Source: Clostridium saccharoperbutylacetonicum N1-4(HMT)
GTDB lineage: Bacteria; Bacillota; Clostridia; Clostridiales; Clostridiaceae
Length of the DNA stretch: 64,000 nt
Reading direction: 5' to 3'
Assembly (NCBI RefSeq): GCF_000340885.1
Contig: NC_020291.1
Span: 3,843,001 to 3,907,000, forward strand
Below are positions 8,519-16,993 of the stretch, one piece after another; within the stretch, counting starts at the first letter, position 1, and the number at the start of each line of letters is the position of its first letter. The notes beneath the pieces are model-generated. The model searched no databases. It was given only the letters and a program-made list of their open reading frames with translations, and was not told the origin of the DNA. Both the position numbers and the translations under genes were made by a program.

Positions 8519-8540
8519 AAGATAGGGTTGACCCTATCTT
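8519..8540 (-). terminator. Terminator overlapping the MerR-methyltransferase stop
   Basis: A perfect 9-bp stem (AAGATAGGG/CCCTATCTT) with a 4-nt loop is followed on the minus strand by TTATTAATTTT. The stem contains the gene's TAG. Confidence 0.75.
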
Positions 8541-9751
8541 CGTCCAATAAATATATATGAATATACTTTTTCACCATCTACGAAATAATCTTCATATATG
8601 CCACCACTTTCAACATGGCGTGATATGCTTTCATCAATTATATTATATTTAAGCGTTAAAATTTGATCCTTAACATTATCCATCATAAAATTTTTTCGAT
8701 ATTTACTTTCTATTAAACTATTTAAAGCAAATTTTTCAAATAAAATATAAGTTCCTATTATGCTTGCTTCGTCCTTTACATATTTGTCAATTAATTTAAG
8801 TAGAAACTCTTCATTGTCAAAACTGTAATTGCTTGTTCCTGAAATATCTATAAGTACTTCAATAGATTTTTCTTTTATAGGAAGCTTCTGAAAATCAGAA
8901 CAAATAAACAATATGTTTTTTCTACAATTAGTAGCTGCTAATATATTCTTTAGAAATTTATGTCTATTTATATCATTGTCTACAGCAATATATATTGAAT
9001 CATCAGGCAAGCATTCATAAATATTTCTTAAGAAAAATCCAATTCCTGATCCTAACTCTAGAATTACTTTGTTCTTGAGATTCTCAAAATCTACTTTTTT
9101 GTTAATCCATTCTATTCCTCTATAAACATTATCCAAGTATTCTGAATCAGTAACTTTGATATAATCATTTATATAATTCCTGTCAAAATCACTTGTATGT
9201 TTTTCGTTTATACAAGTAATTTTTAAAATACCATCTTCAATTAAGTATTCTTCACCGCAGCAACATTTCAATTTTCCGTTTATAATTTGATTTTTTGAAA
9301 CCTTTCCTTCAAACAGTTCTAAATCATTTCCGCATTTTAAGCATTTTAAAATATCCAAGGCCCTAATATCCACACCAATAATCGATTCATTATTCATTTT
9401 CTTTTCTGAAAGTTCTTTTAGTTTGGATTCTAGTCTTTCCTTCATTTCACCAATTTCAATTAACTGCTGCTCCAATTGATTATGTTTATTTATAAAAAGT
9501 TCTTTAAAATATTCATTTTCTTGATATTCAGTAAATTTAGCTAATCTCTTAAACATAAATATTGTTTTTATTTCACTTAAGGAAAATCCCATCCCTTTAT
9601 AAGCCAAAACTTCTTCTAAATCTTTTTGACAATTATTATCAAAATCGTATTGTCCGCCCTTTTTTTCTGGTATTATTAGGCTCATATCCATATAATGTCT
9701 CACTGTATCAATTGTTAAATTATTATGTTCAACAAATCTACCGATTTTCAT
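8534..9751 (-). CDS. MerR regulator fused to Trm112-like zinc ribbon and SAM methyltransferase
   Basis: 405 residues with three parts. Residues 1-70 form a MerR winged helix (MKIGRFVEHNNLTIDTVRHY), followed by a coiled coil (about 75-120). Residues about 130-178 form a Trm112-like zinc ribbon (CLKCGNDLE, then KLKCCCGEEYLIEDGIL). The remainder is a class I methyltransferase with motif I VILELGSGIGFFL and an acidic strand end AVDND. AGGGAG precedes the ATG. MerR coiled coils dimerise and sense ligands. Here the sensor position is occupied by an enzyme-like domain, so SAM, a methylation substrate or a drug could be the signal. The next gene is an MFS exporter. Confidence 0.85.
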   Translation of the reverse strand: MKIGRFVEHNNLTIDTVRHYMDMSLIIPEKKGGQYDFDNNCQKDLEEVLAYKGMGFSLSEIKTIFMFKRLAKFTEYQENEYFKELFINKHNQLEQQLIEIGEMKERLESKLKELSEKKMNNESIIGVDIRALDILKCLKCGNDLELFEGKVSKNQIINGKLKCCCGEEYLIEDGILKITCINEKHTSDFDRNYINDYIKVTDSEYLDNVYRGIEWINKKVDFENLKNKVILELGSGIGFFLRNIYECLPDDSIYIAVDNDINRHKFLKNILAATNCRKNILFICSDFQKLPIKEKSIEVLIDISGTSNYSFDNEEFLLKLIDKYVKDEASIIGTYILFEKFALNSLIESKYRKNFMMDNVKDQILTLKYNIIDESISRHVESGGIYEDYFVDGEKVYSYIFIGRR

Positions 9752-9905
9752 ATTAATGATCTCCCTTATACTTTAAATTATAAATTATATTATAATACAA
9801 TTCATATAACATCATTATTCTATTTTACCATAAAATACTTTTATGCCCGTACTTGATATAAGTAAAACACTCTACTATTTATAAACTAACTTTTAATCAA
9901 TTTTA

Positions 9906-9934
9906 TTGACATGCTATTAAAACTAATTTATAAT
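9906..9934 (+). promoter_or_regulatory. Consensus SigA promoter of the glycine riboswitch transcript
   Basis: TTGACA (9906-9911) and TATAAT (9929-9934) are perfect consensus with a 17-nt spacer. The expected start near 9941 lies about 20 nt before the first riboswitch aptamer. Confidence 0.9.
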
Positions 9935-9960
9935 TTATCTAGAAATTTATAGTGCTCGTA

Positions 9961-10245
9961 TGACGAATTTGGGAGAGACTGCAAATAAAGCATTTTAAAG
10001 AAAAAATTGCTTTAGACACATGAAAATAGGCTAGCAAGAGGACTTGTTATTTATTTGATAGTGCCATATAGCAGCGCCGAAGGTGAAGCCGCAACAAACT
10101 CTCAGGCAAAAGGACCGAATTCTGACGAAACTCTGGAAAGTCTTATGACACCCAAGAAGCAATCTTTTAATTTAGCATTAATTATAATTAATTATTATAA
10201 ACTTGCTCTTAAAGAGAATCTTTCAGGTACCATAACAGAGGCGAA
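9961..10245 (+). promoter_or_regulatory. Tandem glycine riboswitch, first aptamer interrupted by a repeat
   Basis: Aptamer 1 shows GGGAGAG (9971-9977), GCCGAAGG (10076-10083), AACTCTCAGGCAAAAGGACC (10097-10116) and CTCTGGAAAG (10131-10140). Aptamer 2 shows ACACCCAAGAAGC and AATCTTTCAGGTACCAT. This is the order of the Bacillus gcvT tandem glycine riboswitch. The P2 arms CTGC (9979-9982) and GCAG (10071-10074) enclose 88 nt, compared with a short loop in the classical RNA; most of the excess is a hairpin plus a copy of a repeat found elsewhere in this window. An intrinsic terminator follows, and then a Gly_transporter gene, which fits glycine-dependent control. Confidence 0.9.
10014..10066 (+). 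repeat. Truncated copy of the 70-bp hairpin repeat, inside riboswitch P2
   Basis: AGACACATGAAAATA, then GCTAGCAAGAGGACTTGTTA and TTTATTTGATAGTGCC match the copies at 30219-30288 and 37531-37601. The left arm (AATAACAAGTC) is deleted. The insertion falls in the tolerant apical part of P2. Confidence 0.8.
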
Positions 10246-10271
10246 TTGTTTACGCAATTCGTCTCTTTTTT
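10237..10271 (+). terminator. Riboswitch expression-platform terminator
   Basis: A 12-bp stem AGAGGCGAATTG/CAATTCGTCTCT with a 6-nt loop is followed by six T. It starts directly at the 3' edge of aptamer 2 (CATAACAGAGG), so glycine binding can compete with it and allow readthrough. The leader downstream (10272-10428) contains two short hairpins (10323-10348, 10371-10387) and the ribosome site. Confidence 0.88.
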
Positions 10272-10428
10272 ATGTCTACGAAAGTATAGTATTTCAGAAA
10301 TTTGAGAAACTGATGAAATCAATAGTTATCAAAGATAAATGATAACTAAGGAAAAAATAAACAATTGAGAGAAATGTGGTGCATTTCTTACCAAAACTGT
10401 AAACTGTAACTTGAAAGGAGTATTTTTC

Positions 10429-11025
10429 ATGTATGATATTGCCCTATTAGAATATCTAGGAATTTTTGCTTTTGCAGCTTCTGGTGCTTATGTAGCAATA
10501 GAAGAAAAATTTGATTTATTTGGTATTTATATTTTAGCTACTGTTACCGCTATGGGAGGTGGAGTTCTTCGTGATATTGTCACAAATGTTGGAATTCCAG
10601 CATTCTTTTCTAACTATAAAACTATCCCTTTTATCATCCTAGGAGCAACAATTCCAATTCTTCTTCGAGGAAAATTAAAATATAATACTTTGTTTGTAGT
10701 AGTTGATGCAATTGGACTTTCTGCTTTTTTTGTCTCTTCTGGCCTTAAAGCTATAGAAAGTGGATATAATTTGATGTTATTTTTATTTGCTGCTAGTATA
10801 ACCGGTGTTGGTGGTGGAATGCTTCGTGATATTATTACAAATAGAAAACCAGAAATATTTAAAACAGATATTTATTGTGTTGCAGGTATTGTTGGTTCAC
10901 TGTTACTTTGGTTTTTTTATCCTATACTAGGTGCACATACAGCTCAACATTTATCATTAATAACAATATTTTCAGTTAGAATGGTCTGCTATATGAAAAA
11001 AATTAATCTTCCTGTCATTAATTAA
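10429..11025 (+). CDS. Gly_transporter/UPF0126 (TRIC-fold) membrane protein
   Basis: 198 residues from the ATG at 10429 after AAAGGAG. Two repeated halves each carry the signature GGGVLRDIVTN / GGGMLRDIITN (Pfam Gly_transporter, formerly UPF0126), with about seven transmembrane helices. The tandem glycine riboswitch and terminator upstream link it to glycine. The family is related to TRIC channels and is repeatedly found behind this riboswitch class. Direction of transport (uptake or release) cannot be decided from sequence. Confidence 0.92.
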   Translation: MYDIALLEYLGIFAFAASGAYVAIEEKFDLFGIYILATVTAMGGGVLRDIVTNVGIPAFFSNYKTIPFIILGATIPILLRGKLKYNTLFVVVDAIGLSAFFVSSGLKAIESGYNLMLFLFAASITGVGGGMLRDIITNRKPEIFKTDIYCVAGIVGSLLLWFFYPILGAHTAQHLSLITIFSVRMVCYMKKINLPVIN

Positions 11026-11145
11026 GATGTACAAGTTATCATTTATATAAAAGACTTGTTAACTTTAGGCGATTATAAAATTTACAAAGCACTAGTTAAC
11101 AAGTTTTAGTTATATAAGTTCTTATTAAGGATATTGCCTCTCACA

Positions 11146-11176
11146 TCAAGAAATCTTGAAGGGAAAAGTGAGAATC
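11146..11176 (+). repeat. Short dispersed repeat, matched at 52809-52840
   Basis: TCAAGAAATCTTGAAGGG followed by AAAAGTGAGAATC recurs as its reverse complement at 52809-52840, with a few changes. Both copies lie in repeat-dense intergenic DNA. Confidence 0.5.
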
Positions 11177-11216
11177 TAAAAAAGATTTAGTTCTTGGTTG
11201 CAGGAAAGTTATTTAT

Positions 11217-11405
11217 AGTGGCATAGCAACTCCCTTTATAAGATCCGTATTGTGGCATAGCCACTCTTTTTATAGGTGCGTATTGTGGCAAAGCCACTCT
11301 TTTCAGATGTGCATAGCTGCTTTTTTTATTAAATGATCTTGGTTGCAGCATAGCTGCTTTTTTTATTAAATGATCTTGGTTGCAGCATAGCTGCTTTTTT
11401 TATAT
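11217..11405 (+). repeat. Tandem array of six terminator-like mini-hairpins
   Basis: Hairpins with ATA or AAA loops, each followed on the plus strand by a pyrimidine/T-rich stretch: GTGGCATAGCAAC, GTGGCATAGCCAC, GTGGCAAAGCCAC, a shortened GTGCATAGCTGC, and two GCAGCATAGCTGC. The last units are a 36-bp direct repeat. The array lies 190 nt after the glycine-transporter gene and could terminate its transcript several times over. It also runs into the 3' end of the convergent MFS gene, whose last residues (KKSSYAATKII) are encoded by the final unit. One more unit lies at 38402-38425. Confidence 0.75.
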
Positions 11406-12601
11406 GTGTATATTTTCAAGCAAAACATTAATCCAGCTGCAATTAATGACATAAAGAAAGTTAATCCCCATAATGACTTACAGTTATAAATTTGGATATA
11501 AGCGCCAGAAAATGAGGTGCTTAGTGCTGAGCCCAAAAACATTCCAAGTGTTGTTATTGCATTTAATCTCGCTCTATAATTACTAGGACTATTATTAGCT
11601 ACATATACTCCAGAGCTAATAGAACTTAAAATTTCCCCTCCAGTCCATATTATTGTTGATATTATAAAGAAACCAAAACTATCTATATAGCCTATCATTC
11701 CAAAACCTACAGCATAAAGTATTCCAGTAAGAGCCATATTTGTTAATTGATGATTTTTTTTAGTTATGTACCCTACAAAAACAGTAAAAACTACAACAGT
11801 AACAGCATTTATACTCATAAGATAGCCAAAATATTTAGCCCCTTCATTGTTAAATTCTATATTTAAGGTTAGTGGTAATGCAAATTCATGTTGTGCATAA
11901 ATAAAATTGTATACTATGTTTAAAATAAAAAACATACTTAGTTGAGGTCTTTTTATAAGCATTTGAACTGTATTTCCTTTTTCTATTTTTTCATCCTTAC
12001 TTTCAACTTTAGTTTTAGAATTTACGGAATATGTTTCCTTAATATTTTTCCATATTAAAAACACTGCTATAAAAGATGTTATAGCATCTCCTATAAACAA
12101 CATAGGTAAGAAGTTATTAAATAGAAATCCAGCAATAATAGGTCCTACAGCAACTCCAGCATTTATTGAAAGATATTGAAGTGAAAAACCCGCTTGTCTT
12201 TGTTCTCTTGAAAGTATATCAGTAATCATCGAAGTAAATGATGGTCGCAAAAAGCCACTAAAAAAAGTACTTACTAATAAACATATAATTGTAATCACAA
12301 CATTTTTACTTAAAGCACAAGGTATTAATGCAGCAGCTGCCATACTTTGAGCAAACATATATATTTTCTTTCTACCAAAAGTATCTGACACTTTTCCTCC
12401 AATGATTGATGCTGGCACTCCTATAATTGATGACAACATAACTATAATTCCAGAAGTTGCTGCTGTCATGCCGATTTTTTGTGTAAGATATAAAGCTAGG
12501 AATGGTACTACAAAATCCCCCAATCTATTAACGAATTTTGCAAAGCATATTATATACATTTCTTTAGGCAGTCCTTTGTAATTATTAATGAATTCTTTCA
12601 T
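11366..12601 (-). CDS. MFS transporter
   Basis: 411 residues from the second ATG (12601), which sits 7 nt from GGGGG; the first ATG (12607) is too close to it. About 12 transmembrane helices, with MFS motif A GGKVSDTFGRKKIYMFA in the loop after helix 2. It resembles drug:H+ antiporter-1-type exporters. The last dozen residues are read from the mini-hairpin array, so the natural C-terminus may have been replaced. It is divergent from the XRE-TPR regulator gene, with 171 nt between the starts, and that regulator is a candidate controller. Confidence 0.85.
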   Translation of the reverse strand: MKEFINNYKGLPKEMYIICFAKFVNRLGDFVVPFLALYLTQKIGMTAATSGIIVMLSSIIGVPASIIGGKVSDTFGRKKIYMFAQSMAAAALIPCALSKNVVITIICLLVSTFFSGFLRPSFTSMITDILSREQRQAGFSLQYLSINAGVAVGPIIAGFLFNNFLPMLFIGDAITSFIAVFLIWKNIKETYSVNSKTKVESKDEKIEKGNTVQMLIKRPQLSMFFILNIVYNFIYAQHEFALPLTLNIEFNNEGAKYFGYLMSINAVTVVVFTVFVGYITKKNHQLTNMALTGILYAVGFGMIGYIDSFGFFIISTIIWTGGEILSSISSGVYVANNSPSNYRARLNAITTLGMFLGSALSTSFSGAYIQIYNCKSLWGLTFFMSLIAAGLMFCLKIYTYKKSSYAATKII

Positions 12602-12695
12602 TTTCATACCCCCTTCTCATATTTATTTTACCTATAAGTTCCATTTATTTCAAAGCAATCCTATTGAATAATTTCTACTAAAAACATTACTTTAA

Positions 12696-12704
12696 TGCTA
12701 TAAT
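12696..12704 (+). promoter_or_regulatory. Extended -10 promoter of the XRE-TPR gene
   Basis: TGCTATAAT is a TGn-extended -10 element 68 nt before the start codon. No good -35 box is present at 17 nt. Confidence 0.55.
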
Positions 12705-12772
12705 TTTAGATATACTTGATAATTATTAGTCAAATAATATATTTTTTATTATATTTAATTGGAGGTATTTTC

Positions 12773-14020
12773 ATGGAATCCACTTTAGTAATATTAGGTA
12801 AAGAATTAGAATATGATTTCTTATCCTCTTGGATAAAATATACAAGGATTAAAAATGGATTTAGCCAAGAAGCTTTAGCCCATGGTATATGTTCTGTTAG
12901 TCATTTGAGTTATTTCGAAAATGGTAAAAAGCATTTAAGAAAAGAAATTATCGAAGCTTTATTGAAAAAACTCAAAATTACTGATTTAGATAAATTCACT
13001 GATATAGGAAAAGTAAGGCAAAAGCTCAACACAATGATGAATGATATTGAAAGCTATAACTTTGATGGAGCTAAAAGAATTTATAAGAAACTTTTAAAGA
13101 TAGAACCAATTATTAACCACTCTCCTTATAGCATAGAATTTAAAATCTATGATCTTATGTATAAAACCTTTGTGGATGGCTTAGATTATAAATATTTAAA
13201 AGATGATTTAACTCTATTAGATAAAATATCTAATTCATTGAGTCGTGAACTCAGATACTTATACCTTCTTGTATCTGGTGATATATTATTCAGAAATCAT
13301 GAAAATGAAAAAAGCATTGAAAGGCAGTTAACTGCGTTAAATATTAAAGATACATCTTGGATAAATTTTTGCTTAGGGAAAGCCTTTTGTTTCAATGATG
13401 CTATGGGTAGAGGTGCTTATTATTTAGAAAAAGCTTTAGATAGTTATGAGAGAAGTGGACGATATTTCAATGCAGTATGGTGTCATAATTATATTGGAGT
13501 ATGTTTCTCTTATCTTAAAATTTACGAAAATGCTGAGAAACATTTTAAAGCAGCTCTTATGTCTGCCAAGCATTTTAATATGGATAAATTATTGTGGCAT
13601 CTTTATACAAATTTGTCTGACTGCTATTTATCAAAAGGAGACTATGAATCATGTATTAAATGGAGCCGCCTAGCTATGGAATCAAGTTATAAAAATATAT
13701 TGTGCGCCTATAATTATATCTCAGCTTGTATAAAATTAAATAGATTAGATGAATGTGACGTTATCTTTGATATATACTTAAGTGATGAATATAAATCTTC
13801 TAAACATTATAATTCTATATATTACCTTTATTTAGTTGTGCATAATTTTCACGAAAAAATTTTTTATGAAGAAGTAAAAAATAAGATTCTACCATATTAT
13901 GAGTCTATGAGAAAAATTGATATATGTAATGATATTAAATTAAAATTAATTGAATATCTTGAAAGTAAACGAAGATATAAAGAAGCAAATAAACTTTATA
14001 AAGAACTTATGACCATATAG
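12773..14020 (+). CDS. XRE-family regulator with TPR domain (RRNPP-like)
   Basis: 415 residues from the ATG at 12773, 7 nt after GGAGG. Residues about 18-75 form an XRE helix-turn-helix (WIKYTRIKNGFSQEALAHGI, then VSHLSYFENGKKHLRKE). The remainder is a series of TPR-like helical repeats (for example AVWCHNYIGVCFSYLKIYENAEKH, split here as AVWCHNYIGVC and YLKIYENAEKH). This is the layout of PlcR/Rgg/Qss-type regulators that bind secreted peptides. No small peptide gene is visible next to it. It is divergent from an MFS transporter gene. Confidence 0.87.
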   Translation: MESTLVILGKELEYDFLSSWIKYTRIKNGFSQEALAHGICSVSHLSYFENGKKHLRKEIIEALLKKLKITDLDKFTDIGKVRQKLNTMMNDIESYNFDGAKRIYKKLLKIEPIINHSPYSIEFKIYDLMYKTFVDGLDYKYLKDDLTLLDKISNSLSRELRYLYLLVSGDILFRNHENEKSIERQLTALNIKDTSWINFCLGKAFCFNDAMGRGAYYLEKALDSYERSGRYFNAVWCHNYIGVCFSYLKIYENAEKHFKAALMSAKHFNMDKLLWHLYTNLSDCYLSKGDYESCIKWSRLAMESSYKNILCAYNYISACIKLNRLDECDVIFDIYLSDEYKSSKHYNSIYYLYLVVHNFHEKIFYEEVKNKILPYYESMRKIDICNDIKLKLIEYLESKRRYKEANKLYKELMTI

Positions 14021-14043
14021 AATTGATCTATATGGTCATAAGT
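14005..14043. other. Perfect 16-bp hairpin overlapping the XRE-TPR stop
   Basis: ACTTATGACCATATAG (14005-14020) and CTATATGGTCATAAGT (14028-14043) pair perfectly around a 7-nt loop. The stem includes the last codons and the TAG. No clear T-run follows on either strand, so termination is plausible but not certain. It could also stabilise the mRNA end. Confidence 0.65.
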
Positions 14044-14089
14044 AAAACATTAATTGCAAAAGGACAATTCAAAAAATTTTAGGTATCCA

Positions 14090-14452
14090 TTAATAATAAT
14101 AAGGATAATATGGATATGGTGGCTGAACATAATATGGATAAGGTAATAAAGACAAGGCTGCTAAAGAAGCTAATGGAAACGCTTGACGCCTAAATCGCCT
14201 ATATCTTCTTCTTGGACGGTGCCCATAACCATAATATTGTCTTTGCTGCTCAGACTGTTGTTCTTGATTTTCCTGTTCCATTACATCTTCTCCAACCAAG
14301 ACAATAATTCTATCTGGATCTACAGTTTCAATAATTCCATCAAGAGTACTTCCATCTGTCATAGTCATATTGATATGATAATACATGCACTTTCTGCATT
14401 TATCTTGTAAATCTTGTAGATCCCTATAAGTTTCTTCTCTTTCTAAATTCAT
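14090..14452 (-). CDS. Hypothetical protein with Gln/Arg-rich middle and Tyr/Pro-rich tail
   Basis: 120 residues after AAGGAG. The N-terminal half contains two cysteines (CRKCMYY) and a beta-rich stretch DGSTLDGIIETVDPDRIIVL, resembling Sm-like or KOW-type small barrels. It continues into a Gln-rich and Arg-rich segment, a hydrophobic patch (FPLASLAALSLLP) and a tail of YPYYVQPPYPYYPYYY. Tyr/Pro-rich tails are common in spore-surface proteins, so a coat or exosporium role is possible but unproven. It stands alone between the XRE-TPR gene and repeat R1. Confidence 0.7.
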   Translation of the reverse strand: MNLEREETYRDLQDLQDKCRKCMYYHINMTMTDGSTLDGIIETVDPDRIIVLVGEDVMEQENQEQQSEQQRQYYGYGHRPRRRYRRFRRQAFPLASLAALSLLPYPYYVQPPYPYYPYYY

Positions 14453-14539
14453 TTATCTAAACATCTCCTTTCGATTTACATCATATTCAATTTCACAGTA
14501 AATAGTACCAAATAAATGGAAATTATATTTATAGAGAAT

Positions 14540-14851
14540 ATAGATATCCAAAGCAAGAATTAGACATATGCGAAACTTACCGAAATCCAATACATTTGTC
14601 TTCTACAGGACTAGTGAAATTTTCGCTGGAAGGTTCTAAATATGGGCTTGTCGTCATTTCAGCGTGTTCCAGATGCAAAATCTGGACAAGCTGAAATGAA
14701 ACAAGCGTCTATTAACAACCTTCATCAGCTCAATTTCACATGCCTGCTCCAGAAAAATGTATCGTATTTCTAGTATGGTGTTAAGATTATAATTTCTTAA
14801 TAATACATATATATTGCATTCATAAGTTTGATTATTAATTTGGATATCTAT
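14540..14851 (+). repeat. R1: full-length 312-bp palindromic element, core type A
   Basis: Begins ATAGATATCCAA and ends TTGGATATCTAT. Inner arms GAAATCCAATACATTT and AAATGTATCGTATTTC, GTGAAATT and AATTTCAC, and the core GGGCTTGT / ACAAGC with CATTTCAGC / GCTGAAATG give a nearly continuous imperfect dyad. It lies between a minus-strand gene start and the kimA terminator, so it is one of two copies not directly 3' of a gene. Confidence 0.88.
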
Positions 14852-14860
14852 ATCTTAATA

Positions 14861-14904
14861 TAAAAAAACGTGATATAGTAGTTTACTAAACTAATACACC
14901 ACGT
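14861..14904 (-). terminator. Terminator of the KimA-like gene
   Basis: A long stem with several mismatched or G-T pairs (ACGTG...AGTTTA with GTAAACT...CACGT, 14868-14904) is followed on the minus strand by TTTTTTTA. It sits 30 nt after the stop. Confidence 0.75.
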
Positions 14905-14934
14905 AAATTATTTTACAAACAGATAATAATTTTT

Positions 14935-16800
14935 TTAGTTATTATGTTTATGCTCACATTCATCCATTAAATGATAAGGGAAAGTAGAAACTATTATATT
15001 ATCATTTTTTAACAAAGTTTCTCTAATAAAGAAGCTTGTGTGATTATGTAATACTTCACCAAATCTTTCATGTGTAATGAACTGAGGTACAACAACAGTT
15101 ATCTTTTCATCTTTAGCTGCTGAATTTGCGATTAATTCAATATTTTTCAATAAAGGAGTAACAACAGCTCTAAAAGGAGAATATTTTGAAACCAACAAGA
15201 TATCTGTATCTAATTCATCCCATCTGGTTTTTAATCTTTCCATTGCAACCTTATCTGTTGAAATATTAAGAGCAATAACATTATCACTTATACTTTGTGC
15301 ATATTGAAGGGCACCAATAGTTGCCTTGTTTAAACTAGCAATTGGAACTACAACAATATGAGTATATTTTTTTCTTAAATCTACTTTTTTTAAATTTAAT
15401 TGGCTGATACTTAACCCATTAGCTACTTTATCATAGTGATGTTTAATTTTTAGTTGAACCAATATTATAATTGGAATTAAAATGGCAACTATGAATGCAC
15501 CTTCTTTAAATTTTTCAACTAAAATTATTATTGTTGTTACTAATGAAACTATTGCACCACATCCATTGATGATAGCGCGTTTTAACCAGCCTTTTTCTTT
15601 TTCATTTCTCCAGTGATTTACCATACCAAATTGACCTAAAGTAAAAGATGTAAATACACCAATTGCATATAAAGGTATCAAACTATGAGTATCTGCTTTA
15701 AATATGATAACCAAAAAACATGCAATAAAGGATAGTGCTGCTATTCCAAATGAAAAGCTAAGTCTTTTTCCTCTAATAGTAAATTGTCTAGGTGCATAAC
15801 CATCTTTTCCAACTATGTACATAAGCATTGGAAATCCAGTATATGCTGTATTACATGCCATAAGTAATATTATAGCTGTACTAAATTGTATTATGTAGTA
15901 CATTATACTATTACCAAAAATTGCAGTAGCTATTTGTGAAATAACTGTTGGTCCATTTTCAATTGGCATAGCTGTATAAAAAATAGCTAATATTGAAGTT
16001 CCACCAAATATGAAGAATATTAAGAATGCTAATAAAATCATTACAATTTTAGCATTTTTAGTACTTGGTTCTTTAAAATTTGGAACAGAATTACTTACTG
16101 ATTCCAATCCTGTTAATGCTGAACATCCTGAAGAAAATGCACGTAATACAAGAAATATTGATAAGCTTTCAGTCGCATGCAAAGGAGCTGAAAATACTGG
16201 TTCAGGGTGAATTCCTAACACAAGGTATTTAAATAATCCATAGATAATCATGAAAATCATACTAAAAATAAAAATATATGTAGGTATCGCAAATATTTTA
16301 GAAGATTCACTTATACCTCTTAAGTTTAAAATTGTCAAAACTATAATTATTATTAAAACAAAAGGGACCTTATATTGTGCTAGACTGCTAAATGCTGAAA
16401 TTATTGCATCGGCACCAGCACTGGCACTAACCGCAACAGTAAGCAGATAATCAATTATTAAACCTGCACCTGCAACTAAACCTGCTTTACTACTTATATT
16501 TTCACTTGCTACTTTATAAGCTCCTCCACCTTGAGGATACGCTCTAATAATTTGAATATAAGAAATTGTTAATATTATTAACAGACCTATAATCATAAAT
16601 GAAGTCCATGTTAACCATTGATATGCAGCTGCACCTAACACTATTAGTACAAAAAGAATTTCCTGTGCTGCATAGGCAACTGATGAAACCGCATCACTTG
16701 CCATAATTGCAAGTCCAAAAGGTACATTATATTTTTCATGGCTACCTTGCTCATTAGATAACGGTTCTCCTAGCAAAACGTCTAAAAACTTTGTAAGCAT
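14935..16800 (-). CDS. kimA: KimA-like potassium importer (APC superfamily)
   Basis: 621 residues: about 12 transmembrane helices followed by a cytoplasmic C-terminal domain of about 150 residues. It closely follows Bacillus KimA (formerly YdaO) as I remember it: ASDAVSSVAYAAQEIL in helix 1, YPQGGGAYKVASEN, FSSGCSALTGLESVSN in helix 6 and the C-terminal SIPLYAIGVF-type segments (SLIPLYAIGVFTSF). KimA is a proton-coupled high-affinity K+ importer inhibited by c-di-AMP through its C-terminal domain. The start follows AGGGGG. The 250-nt upstream region lacks a recognisable c-di-AMP riboswitch, so control here may act on the protein. A generic amino-acid permease is the alternative. Confidence 0.82.
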   Translation of the reverse strand: MLTKFLDVLLGEPLSNEQGSHEKYNVPFGLAIMASDAVSSVAYAAQEILFVLIVLGAAAYQWLTWTSFMIIGLLIILTISYIQIIRAYPQGGGAYKVASENISSKAGLVAGAGLIIDYLLTVAVSASAGADAIISAFSSLAQYKVPFVLIIIIVLTILNLRGISESSKIFAIPTYIFIFSMIFMIIYGLFKYLVLGIHPEPVFSAPLHATESLSIFLVLRAFSSGCSALTGLESVSNSVPNFKEPSTKNAKIVMILLAFLIFFIFGGTSILAIFYTAMPIENGPTVISQIATAIFGNSIMYYIIQFSTAIILLMACNTAYTGFPMLMYIVGKDGYAPRQFTIRGKRLSFSFGIAALSFIACFLVIIFKADTHSLIPLYAIGVFTSFTLGQFGMVNHWRNEKEKGWLKRAIINGCGAIVSLVTTIIILVEKFKEGAFIVAILIPIIILVQLKIKHHYDKVANGLSISQLNLKKVDLRKKYTHIVVVPIASLNKATIGALQYAQSISDNVIALNISTDKVAMERLKTRWDELDTDILLVSKYSPFRAVVTPLLKNIELIANSAAKDEKITVVVPQFITHERFGEVLHNHTSFFIRETLLKNDNIIVSTFPYHLMDECEHKHNN

Positions 16801-16993
16801 TTGTTTTCCCCCTATAATATCATATGAAAATAATTTTATAGTAATTCTGTACTTAAATGCAATATCCTAATTATGATATATTCTTAAGAAAAATGTAGAA
16901 TTTTCTCAATGAATACGAATACATTTATTATTCTCACACATCTTTGATTATTTATTCTATTTTTCTACAGTTTTATCAATATTTTTTTCAAAC

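Noticed and set aside
10055..10342. A 95-residue plus-strand frame
   Set aside because: It translates the conserved core of the glycine riboswitch and its terminator; there is no ribosome site.
16801..16990. c-di-AMP (ydaO-type) riboswitch expected before a KimA-like gene
   Set aside because: None of the conserved GC-rich segments is present in this AT-rich leader.
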